Part shown: one piece after another, positions 34,819-42,660 of the stretch | How the letters are laid out: every line of letters starts with the position of its first letter | Position numbering within the stretch: the stretch's first letter is position 1 | Origin: DAHUXD01 sp963805495 | GTDB taxonomy: Bacteria > Acidobacteriota > Thermoanaerobaculia > UBA5066 > Gp7-AA6 | DNA length: 64,000 nucleotides | Direction of reading: 5' to 3' | Assembly (NCBI GenBank): GCA_963805495.1 | Contig: CAWDUQ010000001.1 | Location: 620,001 to 684,000 of the forward strand | Made by a program: the position numbers and the translations under genes | Notes under the pieces: generated by a model | What the model was told of the DNA's origin: nothing | What the model saw: only the letters and a program-made list of their open reading frames with translations | Database searches by the model: none

Positions 34819-35169
34819 CTAACCCATCTCCGCGATGGGACGAACTTCGATCGAGCCCATCCGGGCTCCTGGAATCCGCGCGGCGATTCCGATCGCCTCG
34901 TCGAGGTCGCGTGCCTTGACGATGTAGTAGCCGCCGAGCTGTTCCCGCGTTTCGGCGAACGGGCCGTCTGTCGAGACGGTCTTGCCGTTCTGGACCCGCA
35001 CCGTGGTCGCCGTGGTCGTCTTCTCGAGCGGATCACCGGCGGCGTAATGCCCGGTCTTGCGGATGCCGTCGGTGAAGGACATGTACTCCTGGTAGAGCTG
35101 CCCTCGACCCTTCTCGTCGAGTGCCGCCCAGTCCGATTCCTTGCTGTAGATCAGAAGCATGTAGCGCAT
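34819..35169 (-). CDS. DGPF (YCII-related) domain protein
   Basis: A 116-residue protein with the defining motif TDGPFAETREQLGGYYIV. The N terminus MRYMLLIYSKESDW and the C-terminal EVRPI are also typical. DGPF proteins are encoded with ECF42 sigma factors and are usual targets of their regulation; the biochemical role is unknown. It lies 49 nt upstream of the sigma gene. The Shine-Dalgarno AGGAAAGGGG is good, with a TAGAGT -10-like hexamer just upstream. Confidence 0.93.
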   Translation of the reverse strand: MRYMLLIYSKESDWAALDEKGRGQLYQEYMSFTDGIRKTGHYAAGDPLEKTTTATTVRVQNGKTVSTDGPFAETREQLGGYYIVKARDLDEAIGIAARIPGARMGSIEVRPIAEMG

Positions 35170-35235
35170 GGTTCGTCCCCTTTCCTACTCTAGTCGAACG
35201 GGGACGGGCGAAATCGACAGGTCCGGGACGGATTC

Positions 35236-36762
35236 TCAGACGGAGGTCTCGCGGTCGAGGACGGCGATGGCATCGGCATAGATGCGGTCGGCTTCTTCCG
35301 GGCTCCCGCCGATCGCGGTCAGGCCGACCTTCCCGTATTGGGAGATGGCGCCGATCATGTGGAAAAGGGCCCCGGTTTCGGTGCCGTGGCTGTAGTGCAG
35401 GCGGTGGAAGGTCATGATGTCCATCAGGTCCTCCGGGGCGAGGCCCCGGTATGCCTCGGAGCGGAGGTTATCGGTCGAGCGGTAGAACCGGTGCCGGCCG
35501 CTCGGCGACACGAAGTGGCCCGAGGCCGGGTCGAGCCGGCCCCCCGTCAGGAACTGCAGGGCGAGATAGGGATGCGTCGTTCCGCCGATGCGGAGGTTGA
35601 TCTCGAGGGCGTAGGGCTCCCAGGCGGCCGTTGGGGACGCGCGGCCGACGAAGAAGTCGACGCCGAAGCGGCTGACGACGCCGTGCCGGGAGAGAACGCC
35701 GCCGACCGCGCGGGCCGCGTCCTGGATCGCCCGGCGATACGGATCGGCGGCCGGGAACCGGCATCCCTGGTAGACGTGTCCCGACGACCCGCCGAGGATC
35801 TGGTCGTGGCTCGAGATGAGAACGACCTCGCCCGCCGGGTCGACGCGAAGCTGGACGCTCGGGGAGGCGGACTCCGGGTACTCGAGGAGCTCTTCGACGA
35901 TGCCTCCCATTTCCGCGAACTTGCGGCGATACCCGTCGGGGGTCTCGGTCGGGACGGCGAAGGCCAGACGGTCGAGGGCGTCGCCCACTGCGGCGCGGCC
36001 CGGGGCCTCGGGAAAGCTCAGGACGGCATTGCCCTCGCCCGAGAAGCTCTCGTCGAGCTTGACGACGGCGCGCCGGAGGCCCGGCCGTCGCTTCCGGAGG
36101 TCCTCGAGCGCGTCGACGAGGTCGTTCTCGGAGCGCAGGTCCTCGGACCCGTCGGGCAGCGCCACGCCAGCCTCGCGAAAGACCTTCCGGCTCCCCGATT
36201 TCGTCCCGAGGTGGGACAGGGCGGGGTCGACGCCGTTGAGCGGGATGCCGAGGAGGACGGCGAGCCGGCGCTCGAGCGGAGTGGAGTTGAAGACGGTCAT
36301 GTACGCGCGGCTCTGGTCGGCGATGCCGTACCGGATCCGCTGGATCAGCCGGGGCCGCTCGAGGACCTTCTCCGTCAGCGACCGCGGCGAAGAGTCGTAG
36401 GCGCACAGGAGTGTCAGCCGGGCGCGGGCATGGCTCGCCGGAATTCCGGCGAGAAGCTGGAAGTAGTACTCGAGGATCAGGGGATGGACCGGCTGGGACG
36501 TCACGTAGACCATCCGGGCCTGGGGGTTGCGCAGGCGGATCAGGAGAAACAGGAGCCGTTCCTCGTAGAAGTTGACACCGTCGACCTTGGCGAGCTCCGA
36601 CTGGTCGAGCGTGAGCGAGGGAATCACGACCGACGTGTAGGGCTCTTCTTCACGCGCCGAGAGTGCGTTCCAGAGATCGCGCAGACGCGGCTTGAGGCGC
36701 TCGAACGCGGCGATCTCCTCATCGGGAGAAAGGTCCCGCGCGAAGGGCGGCTTCGGGATCAC
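35236..36762 (-). CDS. ATP-grasp ligase, PGM1-type peptide ligase-related
   Basis: A 508-residue protein. Residues 1-180 are an N-terminal alpha/beta domain. Residues 190-430 have ATP-grasp features: VVKLDESFSGEGNAV, the metal-binding ELEYPES-like EELLEYPES, and the magnesium-site pair FGVDFFV and ALEINLRIGGTTH. The C terminus GLTAIGGSPEEAD resembles the PGM1 C-terminal domain of peptide ligases that join amino-acid-like acids to peptides. The product is unknown. A GTG start is preceded by a CACAAT hexamer at 6 nt, and a perfect TGATGC-N4-GCATCA palindrome lies 23 nt further upstream. Confidence 0.85.
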   Translation of the reverse strand: MIPKPPFARDLSPDEEIAAFERLKPRLRDLWNALSAREEEPYTSVVIPSLTLDQSELAKVDGVNFYEERLLFLLIRLRNPQARMVYVTSQPVHPLILEYYFQLLAGIPASHARARLTLLCAYDSSPRSLTEKVLERPRLIQRIRYGIADQSRAYMTVFNSTPLERRLAVLLGIPLNGVDPALSHLGTKSGSRKVFREAGVALPDGSEDLRSENDLVDALEDLRKRRPGLRRAVVKLDESFSGEGNAVLSFPEAPGRAAVGDALDRLAFAVPTETPDGYRRKFAEMGGIVEELLEYPESASPSVQLRVDPAGEVVLISSHDQILGGSSGHVYQGCRFPAADPYRRAIQDAARAVGGVLSRHGVVSRFGVDFFVGRASPTAAWEPYALEINLRIGGTTHPYLALQFLTGGRLDPASGHFVSPSGRHRFYRSTDNLRSEAYRGLAPEDLMDIMTFHRLHYSHGTETGALFHMIGAISQYGKVGLTAIGGSPEEADRIYADAIAVLDRETSV

Positions 36763-36797
36763 GCGGGAATTGTGTTTCCGGGCGGTGCCGCCCCGGC

Positions 36798-36813
36798 TGA
36801 TGCAAACGCATCA
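36798..36813. promoter_or_regulatory. TGATGC-N4-GCATCA palindrome (operator)
   Basis: A perfect palindrome, TGATGC-AAAC-GCATCA. It ends 23 nt before a -10-like CACAAT (36774-36769, minus), so its centre is near -43 relative to the expected start at the ATP-grasp GTG. This is a typical activator position. Confidence 0.7.
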
Positions 36814-36836
36814 CCTGCGGCGGGATCCCGCAAAGG

Positions 36837-37631
36837 TCAGCGCTCGGCGCGCCGCTCGTGGTCGCTGACGGCCCGGTTGCGGCCGGCGGCTTTACCCGCG
36901 TAGAGCGCCAGGTCCGCCCGCTCGAAGAGCGAGTCGAAATCCTCGCCGCAGGTCGTGGCGACGCCGACCGTGACCGAAACGGGCCGCTCGACCGAGCCCG
37001 CGCGGAGCGGCTTTCTCCGGAGCCCCGAGATCAACGCGTCGGCCTGTCGCCGCGCGGCGTCGTCGTCGGCGCCCCGCAGGAGGAGCGCGAACTCGTCGCC
37101 TCCCCAGCGCGCCGCCACGTCGTCCTCCCGCTTGCTTTCGCGGAGGACGTCGGCCACGTGCCGCAGCGCCGCGTCGCCGAAGGTGTGGCCGAGCGTGTCG
37201 TTGATCGACTTGAGCTCGTCGAGGTCGATCAGGAGCAGCGCCAGGGGCTCGCGGTACCGGGTGGCGTGCTCGACCGCGCGCCGGTAGTGATCGAGGAACG
37301 CCCGGCCGTTGGCGAGCCGGGTCAGCTCGTCGTGCTCGGCGAGGTCGCGGTAGCGGTCCCGGCCGGCCCGGTACCGGTCCGCCCGGCGACCCAGGATCCA
37401 GCCCCCGAGCCCGAAGACGAGGCAGGACCCGACGAGCTGGTAGCGATAGAAGAACTCGTGCTGGCGGAACTCCTCGGAAATGTCGGAGACGCCGCTGAGC
37501 ATCCGGATCGCCAGGGCCCCGGCGGGGGCGCCGAGGCCGAGGACGAGACCGATCAGCGCCCAGCGAAAGGCGGCGGGCATGCGCGGGCCGTTGTCCCCGT
37601 TCGTCGGCGGGCCCGGTTCGGGGCCGGCCAT
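36837..37631 (-). CDS. Membrane diguanylate cyclase (GGDEF)
   Basis: A 264-residue protein with two membrane segments (about 18-42 and 60-80) and a GGDEF domain from about 95 to 255. The active site is WGGDEFALLL, with the I-site motif REDD five residues before it, so product inhibition is likely. It synthesises cyclic di-GMP. Its ATG lies one base after the stop of the nonahaem cytochrome gene, so it is the last gene of the Rieske/cytochrome b operon. A very short periplasmic loop leaves little room for a sensor domain. Confidence 0.9.
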   Translation of the reverse strand: MAGPEPGPPTNGDNGPRMPAAFRWALIGLVLGLGAPAGALAIRMLSGVSDISEEFRQHEFFYRYQLVGSCLVFGLGGWILGRRADRYRAGRDRYRDLAEHDELTRLANGRAFLDHYRRAVEHATRYREPLALLLIDLDELKSINDTLGHTFGDAALRHVADVLRESKREDDVAARWGGDEFALLLRGADDDAARRQADALISGLRRKPLRAGSVERPVSVTVGVATTCGEDFDSLFERADLALYAGKAAGRNRAVSDHERRAER

Positions 37632-37632
37632 T

Positions 37633-38901
37633 TCACGGCTTCCGGTGTCTGTCCAGGTCGCGGATCTTGACGACGAGCGCCACGATCGCGAGGAGGATGA
37701 GGCCGAGCGACCCGAAGAGTCCCTTGCGCCGGAACTCCCGCTCGGCATGGATCTTCGTCGCCGCCGCAGCCGCCGTCCGGGTCACGGCGAGGCCTCCGTC
37801 GACGGCCTTCTTGACGGCCGCGGGGTCGAAGAGGTGGACGTCGGCACGGGCCTTGGTCAACGCCTCGTCGGCGTGGGAGAGCTCGAACTGCACGCGCGAA
37901 ACTTCCATCCCGGCCTCGGCCTCGACGTTGAGCATGGCCTTGGCGGCCGCCGTGTCGTCCCGTAGCTTCCGCAGTTCCGCGTACATCGACGCTGCGGCCT
38001 CCGCGCCCTTCGTTCCGGCGTCGTGACAGCTGGAGCACTTGCTCTGGGCACCGTCGGCGAGGAACTCGTCGACCGGGTGGACGATCTCGTGGTTCTCGTG
38101 ACAGGTCACGCATCCGGGCAGATCCATCTCGGCGAACGCCTTCTGGTGCGGGCTCGCCTTGAACTGGTCGGCGAAGACCGAGTGGCAGGTGCCGCAGACG
38201 TTGGCGACCGAGCCCACGTTGGGCGGGGCGGCGCCGTGGTTTCCGTGGCAGGAGTTGCAGGTCGGGGCGGAGAGGTCGCCCTTCTTCATCAGCATTTCGA
38301 AGTGCACGCTCTGCTTGTATTTCGCGTACACGTCGGACGGGAGCTTGTGGGCGGCCATCAGGCCGGCGTCGCCATGGCAGTGGTTGCACGTCTCGGCCAT
38401 GCGCGTCGGGTAGACGGGAGACCGCGCGTCCTTGACGGGCAGGATTCCGTGCGCGCCGTGGCAGCTGACGCAGGTCGCCACCCTCTCGTCGCCCGCCGCC
38501 AGCTTCTTGCCGTGGCCACTCGTGCGGTACTCGACGAGCTGGTCCACCCGCAGGCTCGGGTTGTACTGCTTCATCCTGGCGGCGTCGCCGTGGCAGCCCC
38601 CGCAAAGGCCCGGGATCTCCCGCGGCGAGGGCTTTCCCCGGAATCCCTTGCGACGGTCGTGCGCCGCGTCCTGGTCCTCGGCCTTCGGGTCGCCGCCGTG
38701 GCAGTTGGCGCAGGTGAAACCGGCGCGCGCGTGCAGGTCGTCCGCGAAGGCCCTGGCCGGCGGGGTCAGGCGGGCGTCGTCGAGCGCGAGGTGACATTCG
38801 ACGCAGGTGGAGGAGGAGGCCGCGGCCGGCTCCGGAGGCACGCCGAGAGCCGAGGCGGCCGCGAAAAGGCCGGCGAGCACGGCGGCGGCGAGGAGCTTCA
38901 C
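37633..38901 (-). CDS. Nonahaem c-type cytochrome, membrane-anchored
   Basis: A 422-residue exported protein with a signal peptide (residues 1-20) and nine CXXCH haem motifs between about residues 34 and 285 (from CVECH to CSSCH). A helical stretch of about 100 residues and a C-terminal membrane segment (GSLGLILLAIVALVV) follow. It is coupled by a GTGA overlap to the cytochrome b gene, so it probably replaces cytochrome c1 as the electron acceptor of the Rieske/b complex, on the outer face of the inner membrane. No close named family; related to multihaem cytochromes of bc-type complexes in metal reducers. Confidence 0.9.
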   Translation of the reverse strand: MKLLAAAVLAGLFAAASALGVPPEPAAASSSTCVECHLALDDARLTPPARAFADDLHARAGFTCANCHGGDPKAEDQDAAHDRRKGFRGKPSPREIPGLCGGCHGDAARMKQYNPSLRVDQLVEYRTSGHGKKLAAGDERVATCVSCHGAHGILPVKDARSPVYPTRMAETCNHCHGDAGLMAAHKLPSDVYAKYKQSVHFEMLMKKGDLSAPTCNSCHGNHGAAPPNVGSVANVCGTCHSVFADQFKASPHQKAFAEMDLPGCVTCHENHEIVHPVDEFLADGAQSKCSSCHDAGTKGAEAAASMYAELRKLRDDTAAAKAMLNVEAEAGMEVSRVQFELSHADEALTKARADVHLFDPAAVKKAVDGGLAVTRTAAAAATKIHAEREFRRKGLFGSLGLILLAIVALVVKIRDLDRHRKP

Positions 38902-39992
38902 GGGCTGACCTTTCCATGGGGCAGGACCGCGAGCACCGTGAGGACCAGGGCTCCGATCAGCGAGAGAACGGCGGCCGCGTTCCACAGCCGGGACGGGCGG
39001 CCGCGGGCGGCGCCACGGTCGAGCAGCGGCACCGCGACGAGCAGCAGGGCGAGCACCGAGAAGAAGAGGACGCCGAGCGTCTCGCCCGGTATTCCGGCGA
39101 TCTCGGCGGGCAGGTACTTGAGCGCCTGGAACATCCAGAGGAAGTACCACTCGGGCCGGATCCCCGCCGGCGCCGACGAGAAGGGATCGGCCTTGCGTCC
39201 CAGTTCCCACGGCAGGAACGCGGCCAGCGCCGCGAGGAGTCCCACGGCCGTCAGCCAACCGATCGCGTCCCGGAGAAGGAAGTCCGGAACGAATCGCATC
39301 GTCGGCCGGGGGCCCTTCTTCTCGACGGAGGGCGGGATGCTCATGCCCTTCTGCTGCACGAGAAGAAGGTGCAGGCCGAGGATGACGGTCGTGACGGCCG
39401 GAAGGATCGCGACGTGGATGCCGTAGAACCGGGACAGGGTGGCGCCGGTGACGTCGGAGCCGCCGCGCAGGATTCGCGAGAGCAGCGCGCCGATGCCCGG
39501 GATCTGCGCCGGCACGTCCGTCCCGACCTTCGTCGCGAAGTAGGAGAGCTCGTTCCACGGCAGCAGGTATCCGGAGAAGCCGAACCCGAGCGCGAGGAAG
39601 AGGAGAACGACTCCGGAGATCCAGGTCATCTCCCGGGGCGCCCGGTAGGCCTTGAGGAAGAAGACCGATATCAGGTGCAGGATGACCACGCCCAGGAACA
39701 GGTTGGCGGCCCAGGAGTGGATCGACCGGATGAGCCAGCCGAACGGGACTTCCGCCATGATGTACTGGACGCTCTCGAAAGCCTCGGCGGCGCTCGGCCG
39801 GTAGTAGAGAAGCAGCAGGATCCCGGTCGCGACCTGCACGGAGAAGAGAAAGAGCGCCATGCCGCCGAGGTAGTAGAAGATCGTGTACCGGTGGACCGGG
39901 ACTTCCTTCTTGGCTGCCAGATGGGCGAAGCCGTCCCACCCGAGGCGATCGCGGACCCACGCCGCGAGCGAGAGGCCGGCCGGGGCGCCCGT
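38898..39992 (-). CDS. Cytochrome b of a bc1/b6f-type complex
   Basis: A polytopic quinol-oxidising subunit of about 364 residues with eight or so membrane segments. Haem-b His pairs are in SIHSWAANLFLGVVILH and FYGIHVAILPAV...GLHLLL. The quinol-site motif PEWYF is in GIRPEWYFLWMFQAL. The ORF has ATG only at 39860, but the homology (WVRDRLGWDGF, then KKEVPVHRYTIFYYLGG) starts about 44 codons earlier. No ATG, GTG or TTG exists between there and the upstream stop. I place the start at an ACG at 39992, one base after the Rieske stop and preceded by GGAG. It transfers electrons to the Rieske protein and the haem-b pair. Confidence 0.88.
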   Translation of the reverse strand, partial: TGAPAGLSLAAWVRDRLGWDGFAHLAAKKEVPVHRYTIFYYLGGMALFLFSVQVATGILLLLYYRPSAAEAFESVQYIMAEVPFGWLIRSIHSWAANLFLGVVILHLISVFFLKAYRAPREMTWISGVVLLFLALGFGFSGYLLPWNELSYFATKVGTDVPAQIPGIGALLSRILRGGSDVTGATLSRFYGIHVAILPAVTTVILGLHLLLVQQKGMSIPPSVEKKGPRPTMRFVPDFLLRDAIGWLTAVGLLAALAAFLPWELGRKADPFSSAPAGIRPEWYFLWMFQALKYLPAEIAGIPGETLGVLFFSVLALLLVAVPLLDRGAARGRPSRLWNAAAVLSLIGALVLTVLAVLPHGKVSP

Positions 39993-39993
39993 G

Positions 39994-40446
39994 TCAGCTC
40001 CGTCGAAGGACGAGCTTGTCGCCCCTCACGTTGACGTCGATCTTCGTCAGCGGCCGCGGCGGCGGTCCGGAGACGTTGGTCCCGTTGGTGTCGTAGACCC
40101 CGTCGTGGCAGGCGCACCAGATGTCGCTGCGAGCGGCGCGGTACTGGACGGTGCAGGCCAGATGCGTGCAGGTCCCCGAGAGGGCCTTGAGCTCGCCCGC
40201 GGCGGTGCGAAAAATGAGGACCGGCTTGCCTCCGAACGGGACGATCCGCCCGCTGTTCGGCGCGATGTCCGAGGGCTTGATGTCGAGGTCAACCTCCGAG
40301 AGCGACGGCTCCGAGGTGCGCGGCGGAACCACGTAGCGCAGAACCGGGTACAGGAACGACAGGAAAGTCGCTCCGAAGCTCCCTCCGAGCAGCCACGTAA
40401 TCCATCGCCGGCGGGACTCGTCGACAGCCGCTGACCTCTGTTCCAA
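39994..40446 (-). CDS. Rieske [2Fe-2S] protein of the bc-type complex
   Basis: A 150-residue inner-membrane-anchored Rieske protein. The cluster ligands are in CTHLACTV and CACHDGVYD, and the FGGKPVLIF region is typical. An N-terminal SRRRWITWLLGG stretch looks like a twin-arginine signal anchor. I chose the TTG at 40446 because AAGGAG sits 6 nt before it and because an ATG at 40467 overlaps the likely -10 hexamer TATGCT. It is first in the operon Rieske-cytochrome b-nonahaem cytochrome-diguanylate cyclase. A perfect TGATGC-N4-GCATCA palindrome lies upstream. Confidence 0.9.
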   Translation of the reverse strand: MEQRSAAVDESRRRWITWLLGGSFGATFLSFLYPVLRYVVPPRTSEPSLSEVDLDIKPSDIAPNSGRIVPFGGKPVLIFRTAAGELKALSGTCTHLACTVQYRAARSDIWCACHDGVYDTNGTNVSGPPPRPLTKIDVNVRGDKLVLRRS

Positions 40447-40490
40447 TGATTCTCCTTCCCGGAGCATAGAAAATCCGCTGCACTCAGGCC

Positions 40491-40506
40491 TGATGCATTC
40501 GCATCA
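40491..40506. promoter_or_regulatory. TGATGC-N4-GCATCA palindrome (operator)
   Basis: A perfect palindrome, TGATGC-ATTC-GCATCA. It lies 22 nt before TATGCT (40468-40463, minus), which fits an activator centred near -42 for the Rieske operon. It is also 128 nt upstream of the divergent hsp20 gene. Confidence 0.72.
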
Positions 40507-40634
40507 GGATGCCTCGGCGACCGGCGGGCCCGGCCCGCGGGACGCCGGCTCCAACTCTAAATGATGCAACGATCTCATGACAGGGACGGGCATCCCGGTA
40601 CATCGTGGGAGGCGTCAACGAAAAGGAGAACCCG

Positions 40635-41096
40635 ATGAACCTCATTCGCTACGAACCGACGTCGTTTCCGATGTTTCGCGAGATGGAAGAGATGTCGGAG
40701 CGCCTGAATCGCCTGATCGGCGGCCGCGTGCGCAACGGGGGGAAGGAATCCCTGACCGTCGCCGACTGGACGCCCGTGGTCGACATCCAGGAGTCCGACA
40801 ACGAATACCTGATCAAGGCCGAGCTCCCCGAGGTCCGGAAGGAAGACGTCAAAGTGACCGTCGAAAACGGGGTGCTCACCCTCCAGGGAGAGCGCAAGCA
40901 GGAGAAAGAAGAGAAGGGGAAGAAGTTCCACCGGATCGAACGCTCCTACGGCGTCTTCCTGAGGACGTTCACGGTTCCGCTGGATGCGGAGGAGACGAAG
41001 GTCGCGGCCGACTTCAAAGACGGCATCCTTCGGGTCCACCTGCCCAAGGCCGAAAAGCCGCGGCCCAAGGCCATCGAAGTGAAGGTCGCTTCGTAG
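40635..41096 (+). CDS. Hsp20 small heat-shock protein
   Basis: A 153-residue alpha-crystallin-type chaperone. The alpha-crystallin domain runs from about residue 50 to 140 (ADWTPVVDIQESDNEYLIKAELP, ending DFKDGILRVHLPKAEK), and the C-terminal I-x-V anchor appears as IEVKV. It binds unfolding proteins and prevents aggregation. AAAGGAG precedes the ATG. It is monocistronic and divergent from the Rieske operon, and a strong terminator follows. A weak TGATGC half-site lies at 40562. Confidence 0.95.
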   Translation: MNLIRYEPTSFPMFREMEEMSERLNRLIGGRVRNGGKESLTVADWTPVVDIQESDNEYLIKAELPEVRKEDVKVTVENGVLTLQGERKQEKEEKGKKFHRIERSYGVFLRTFTVPLDAEETKVAADFKDGILRVHLPKAEKPRPKAIEVKVAS

Positions 41097-41139
41097 TCCT
41101 CCCCACGGCGGAACGGCGCCGCGGTCGCGGCGCACCTCG

Positions 41140-41170
41140 GCGGCCGGCGCTTGCGCCGGCCGCTTCTTTT
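41140..41170 (+). terminator. Rho-independent terminator
   Basis: An 11-bp perfect stem (GCGGCCGGCGC paired with GCGCCGGCCGC) followed by TTCTTTT lies downstream of hsp20. It also separates it from the convergent six-haem cytochrome gene. Confidence 0.88.
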
Positions 41171-41177
41171 GCTCGGG

Positions 41178-42626
41178 CTACTTGTTCAGGCCGAGGTCCG
41201 CAAGGATCTTGGGCTCCTCTTCCTCGAGGGCCAGGACCTGGTGGCAGGCCTCGCAGTCGTCCGTGATGACCTTGCCGTCGGAGCTCTTGTGCTTGCCGTC
41301 GTGGCAGCGGAAGCAGCCCAGGAAGTCCTCGTGGCCGATGTTGTTCGGGTGGCTGCCCCACGTCACGCCCATCTCCGGGAAGATGTTGCGCATGTAGATT
41401 TCCTTGACCTTCTCGCCGGCCATCTCGACGGCCGGCCGCTCGTTCTGGAAGACCGTCGGGTACTTCGTGCGGTAGAAGTCGCCGAGAGCGGCGGGGATCT
41501 TCTGGGACGCCGTCGCGCGGTCGGGGTACGTCGCCTTGAGGGCCGCGACCGCCTCGCGCTTCACGAAGGGCAGCTTGGTGCTGATTCGGCCGTCGCGCAT
41601 GGCCTTGTCGACGGCCCGATCCGGCATGTCGAAGGCGTGGGTCGGGCGGTTGTGGCAGTCCATGCAGTCCATCTTGCGGCGCTCGGCGTTGGCGAGCTGC
41701 TCGGTCGTCAGCGTCACGTCGGTCGAGACGTATTCGACCTTCTTGCCTGCGTCGTCGATGTAGGTCACGAGGGGAATGACCTGGCGCCGTCCGTCCGTCG
41801 ACACGTACTCGATCCGCTCGGCGTCCGCGAGATGCCGGCCGTGGATGCCGACGAGGCCCTCGGCCGTGCGCCCCCCGATTTTCAGGAGGAGCACGGTCGT
41901 GGCCGGCGTGTTCTTCTCGTCGTCGGCGTACTTTGTCCGCACGAGGAACTTGTCTCCCGTGAACTTCTGAGGCCAGTGGCAGTGCTCGCAGGTGTCGCGG
42001 GCGGGCCGCAGATCGTGAACGGGAGAAGGGATCGGCTTGGAGTAGGTCTTGAACGCGACGGCGAAGACCTGACGCACGCCCGAAATCTTGGCCTTGACGA
42101 ACCAGGGCGCCCCCGGCCCGATGTGGCACTCGACGCAGGACACCCGAGAGTGGGGAGAGTTGACGTAGGCGGCGTACTCCGGCTCCATGACGGTGTGGCA
42201 GGTCTGGCCGCAGAACTGGGCCGAGTCCATGTACTCGACGCCCTTGTAGGACGCGGCGCCCATGATGGCGAAGTTGGCGAAGGTCAGGGCGCCGACGAGA
42301 ACGACGGCCCGCCGCAGGAACGGGCTCCGAAGGTCGACCTTCGGGTACTCGGCGGGCAGCTCGCCCTTCGCCCGGAGGGTGCGGAAACGCCGCCAGATCC
42401 CGATCGGAATCAGCACCAGGCCGAGGGCGAAGATTCCCGGCAGGATCAGGAAGAAGACGATGCCGGTGTAGGGATGGACCGGCCGTGCCTGCACGATGAG
42501 GTAAATCCAGAACGCGATCAGCGTCACCGCCGCGCTCGTCGTGAGCACGACTCCGGCCTCCGTGATCCGATTCTGGCCGAGATAGACGGCCGTGCGAACG
42601 CCGGGACGTTCCGAAAAGCGGCTCAT
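41178..42626 (-). CDS. NapC/NrfH-like six-haem cytochrome, inner membrane
   Basis: A 482-residue protein with three membrane segments in the first 140 residues, then a periplasmic haem domain. Haem motifs are one CX3CH (CGQTCH followed by MEPEY) and five CXXCH (CVECH, CEHCH, CMDCH, CFRCH, CEACH). The CGQTCHTVMEPEY stretch resembles the first site of NapC/NrfH-type quinol dehydrogenases. It probably passes electrons from menaquinol to periplasmic cytochromes. It is last in the large electron-transfer operon. The start at 42626 is supported by GGAG upstream. Confidence 0.87.
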   Translation of the reverse strand: MSRFSERPGVRTAVYLGQNRITEAGVVLTTSAAVTLIAFWIYLIVQARPVHPYTGIVFFLILPGIFALGLVLIPIGIWRRFRTLRAKGELPAEYPKVDLRSPFLRRAVVLVGALTFANFAIMGAASYKGVEYMDSAQFCGQTCHTVMEPEYAAYVNSPHSRVSCVECHIGPGAPWFVKAKISGVRQVFAVAFKTYSKPIPSPVHDLRPARDTCEHCHWPQKFTGDKFLVRTKYADDEKNTPATTVLLLKIGGRTAEGLVGIHGRHLADAERIEYVSTDGRRQVIPLVTYIDDAGKKVEYVSTDVTLTTEQLANAERRKMDCMDCHNRPTHAFDMPDRAVDKAMRDGRISTKLPFVKREAVAALKATYPDRATASQKIPAALGDFYRTKYPTVFQNERPAVEMAGEKVKEIYMRNIFPEMGVTWGSHPNNIGHEDFLGCFRCHDGKHKSSDGKVITDDCEACHQVLALEEEEPKILADLGLNK

Positions 42627-42660
42627 GTCGCGGGATCTCCTTTGTTGGCTGGCTGCGAGC

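Noticed and set aside
40562..40577. TGATGC-AACG-ATCTCA upstream of hsp20 as another palindrome.
   Set aside because: Only one half-site matches, and the -10 is 21 nt away and imperfect; kept only as a weak candidate.
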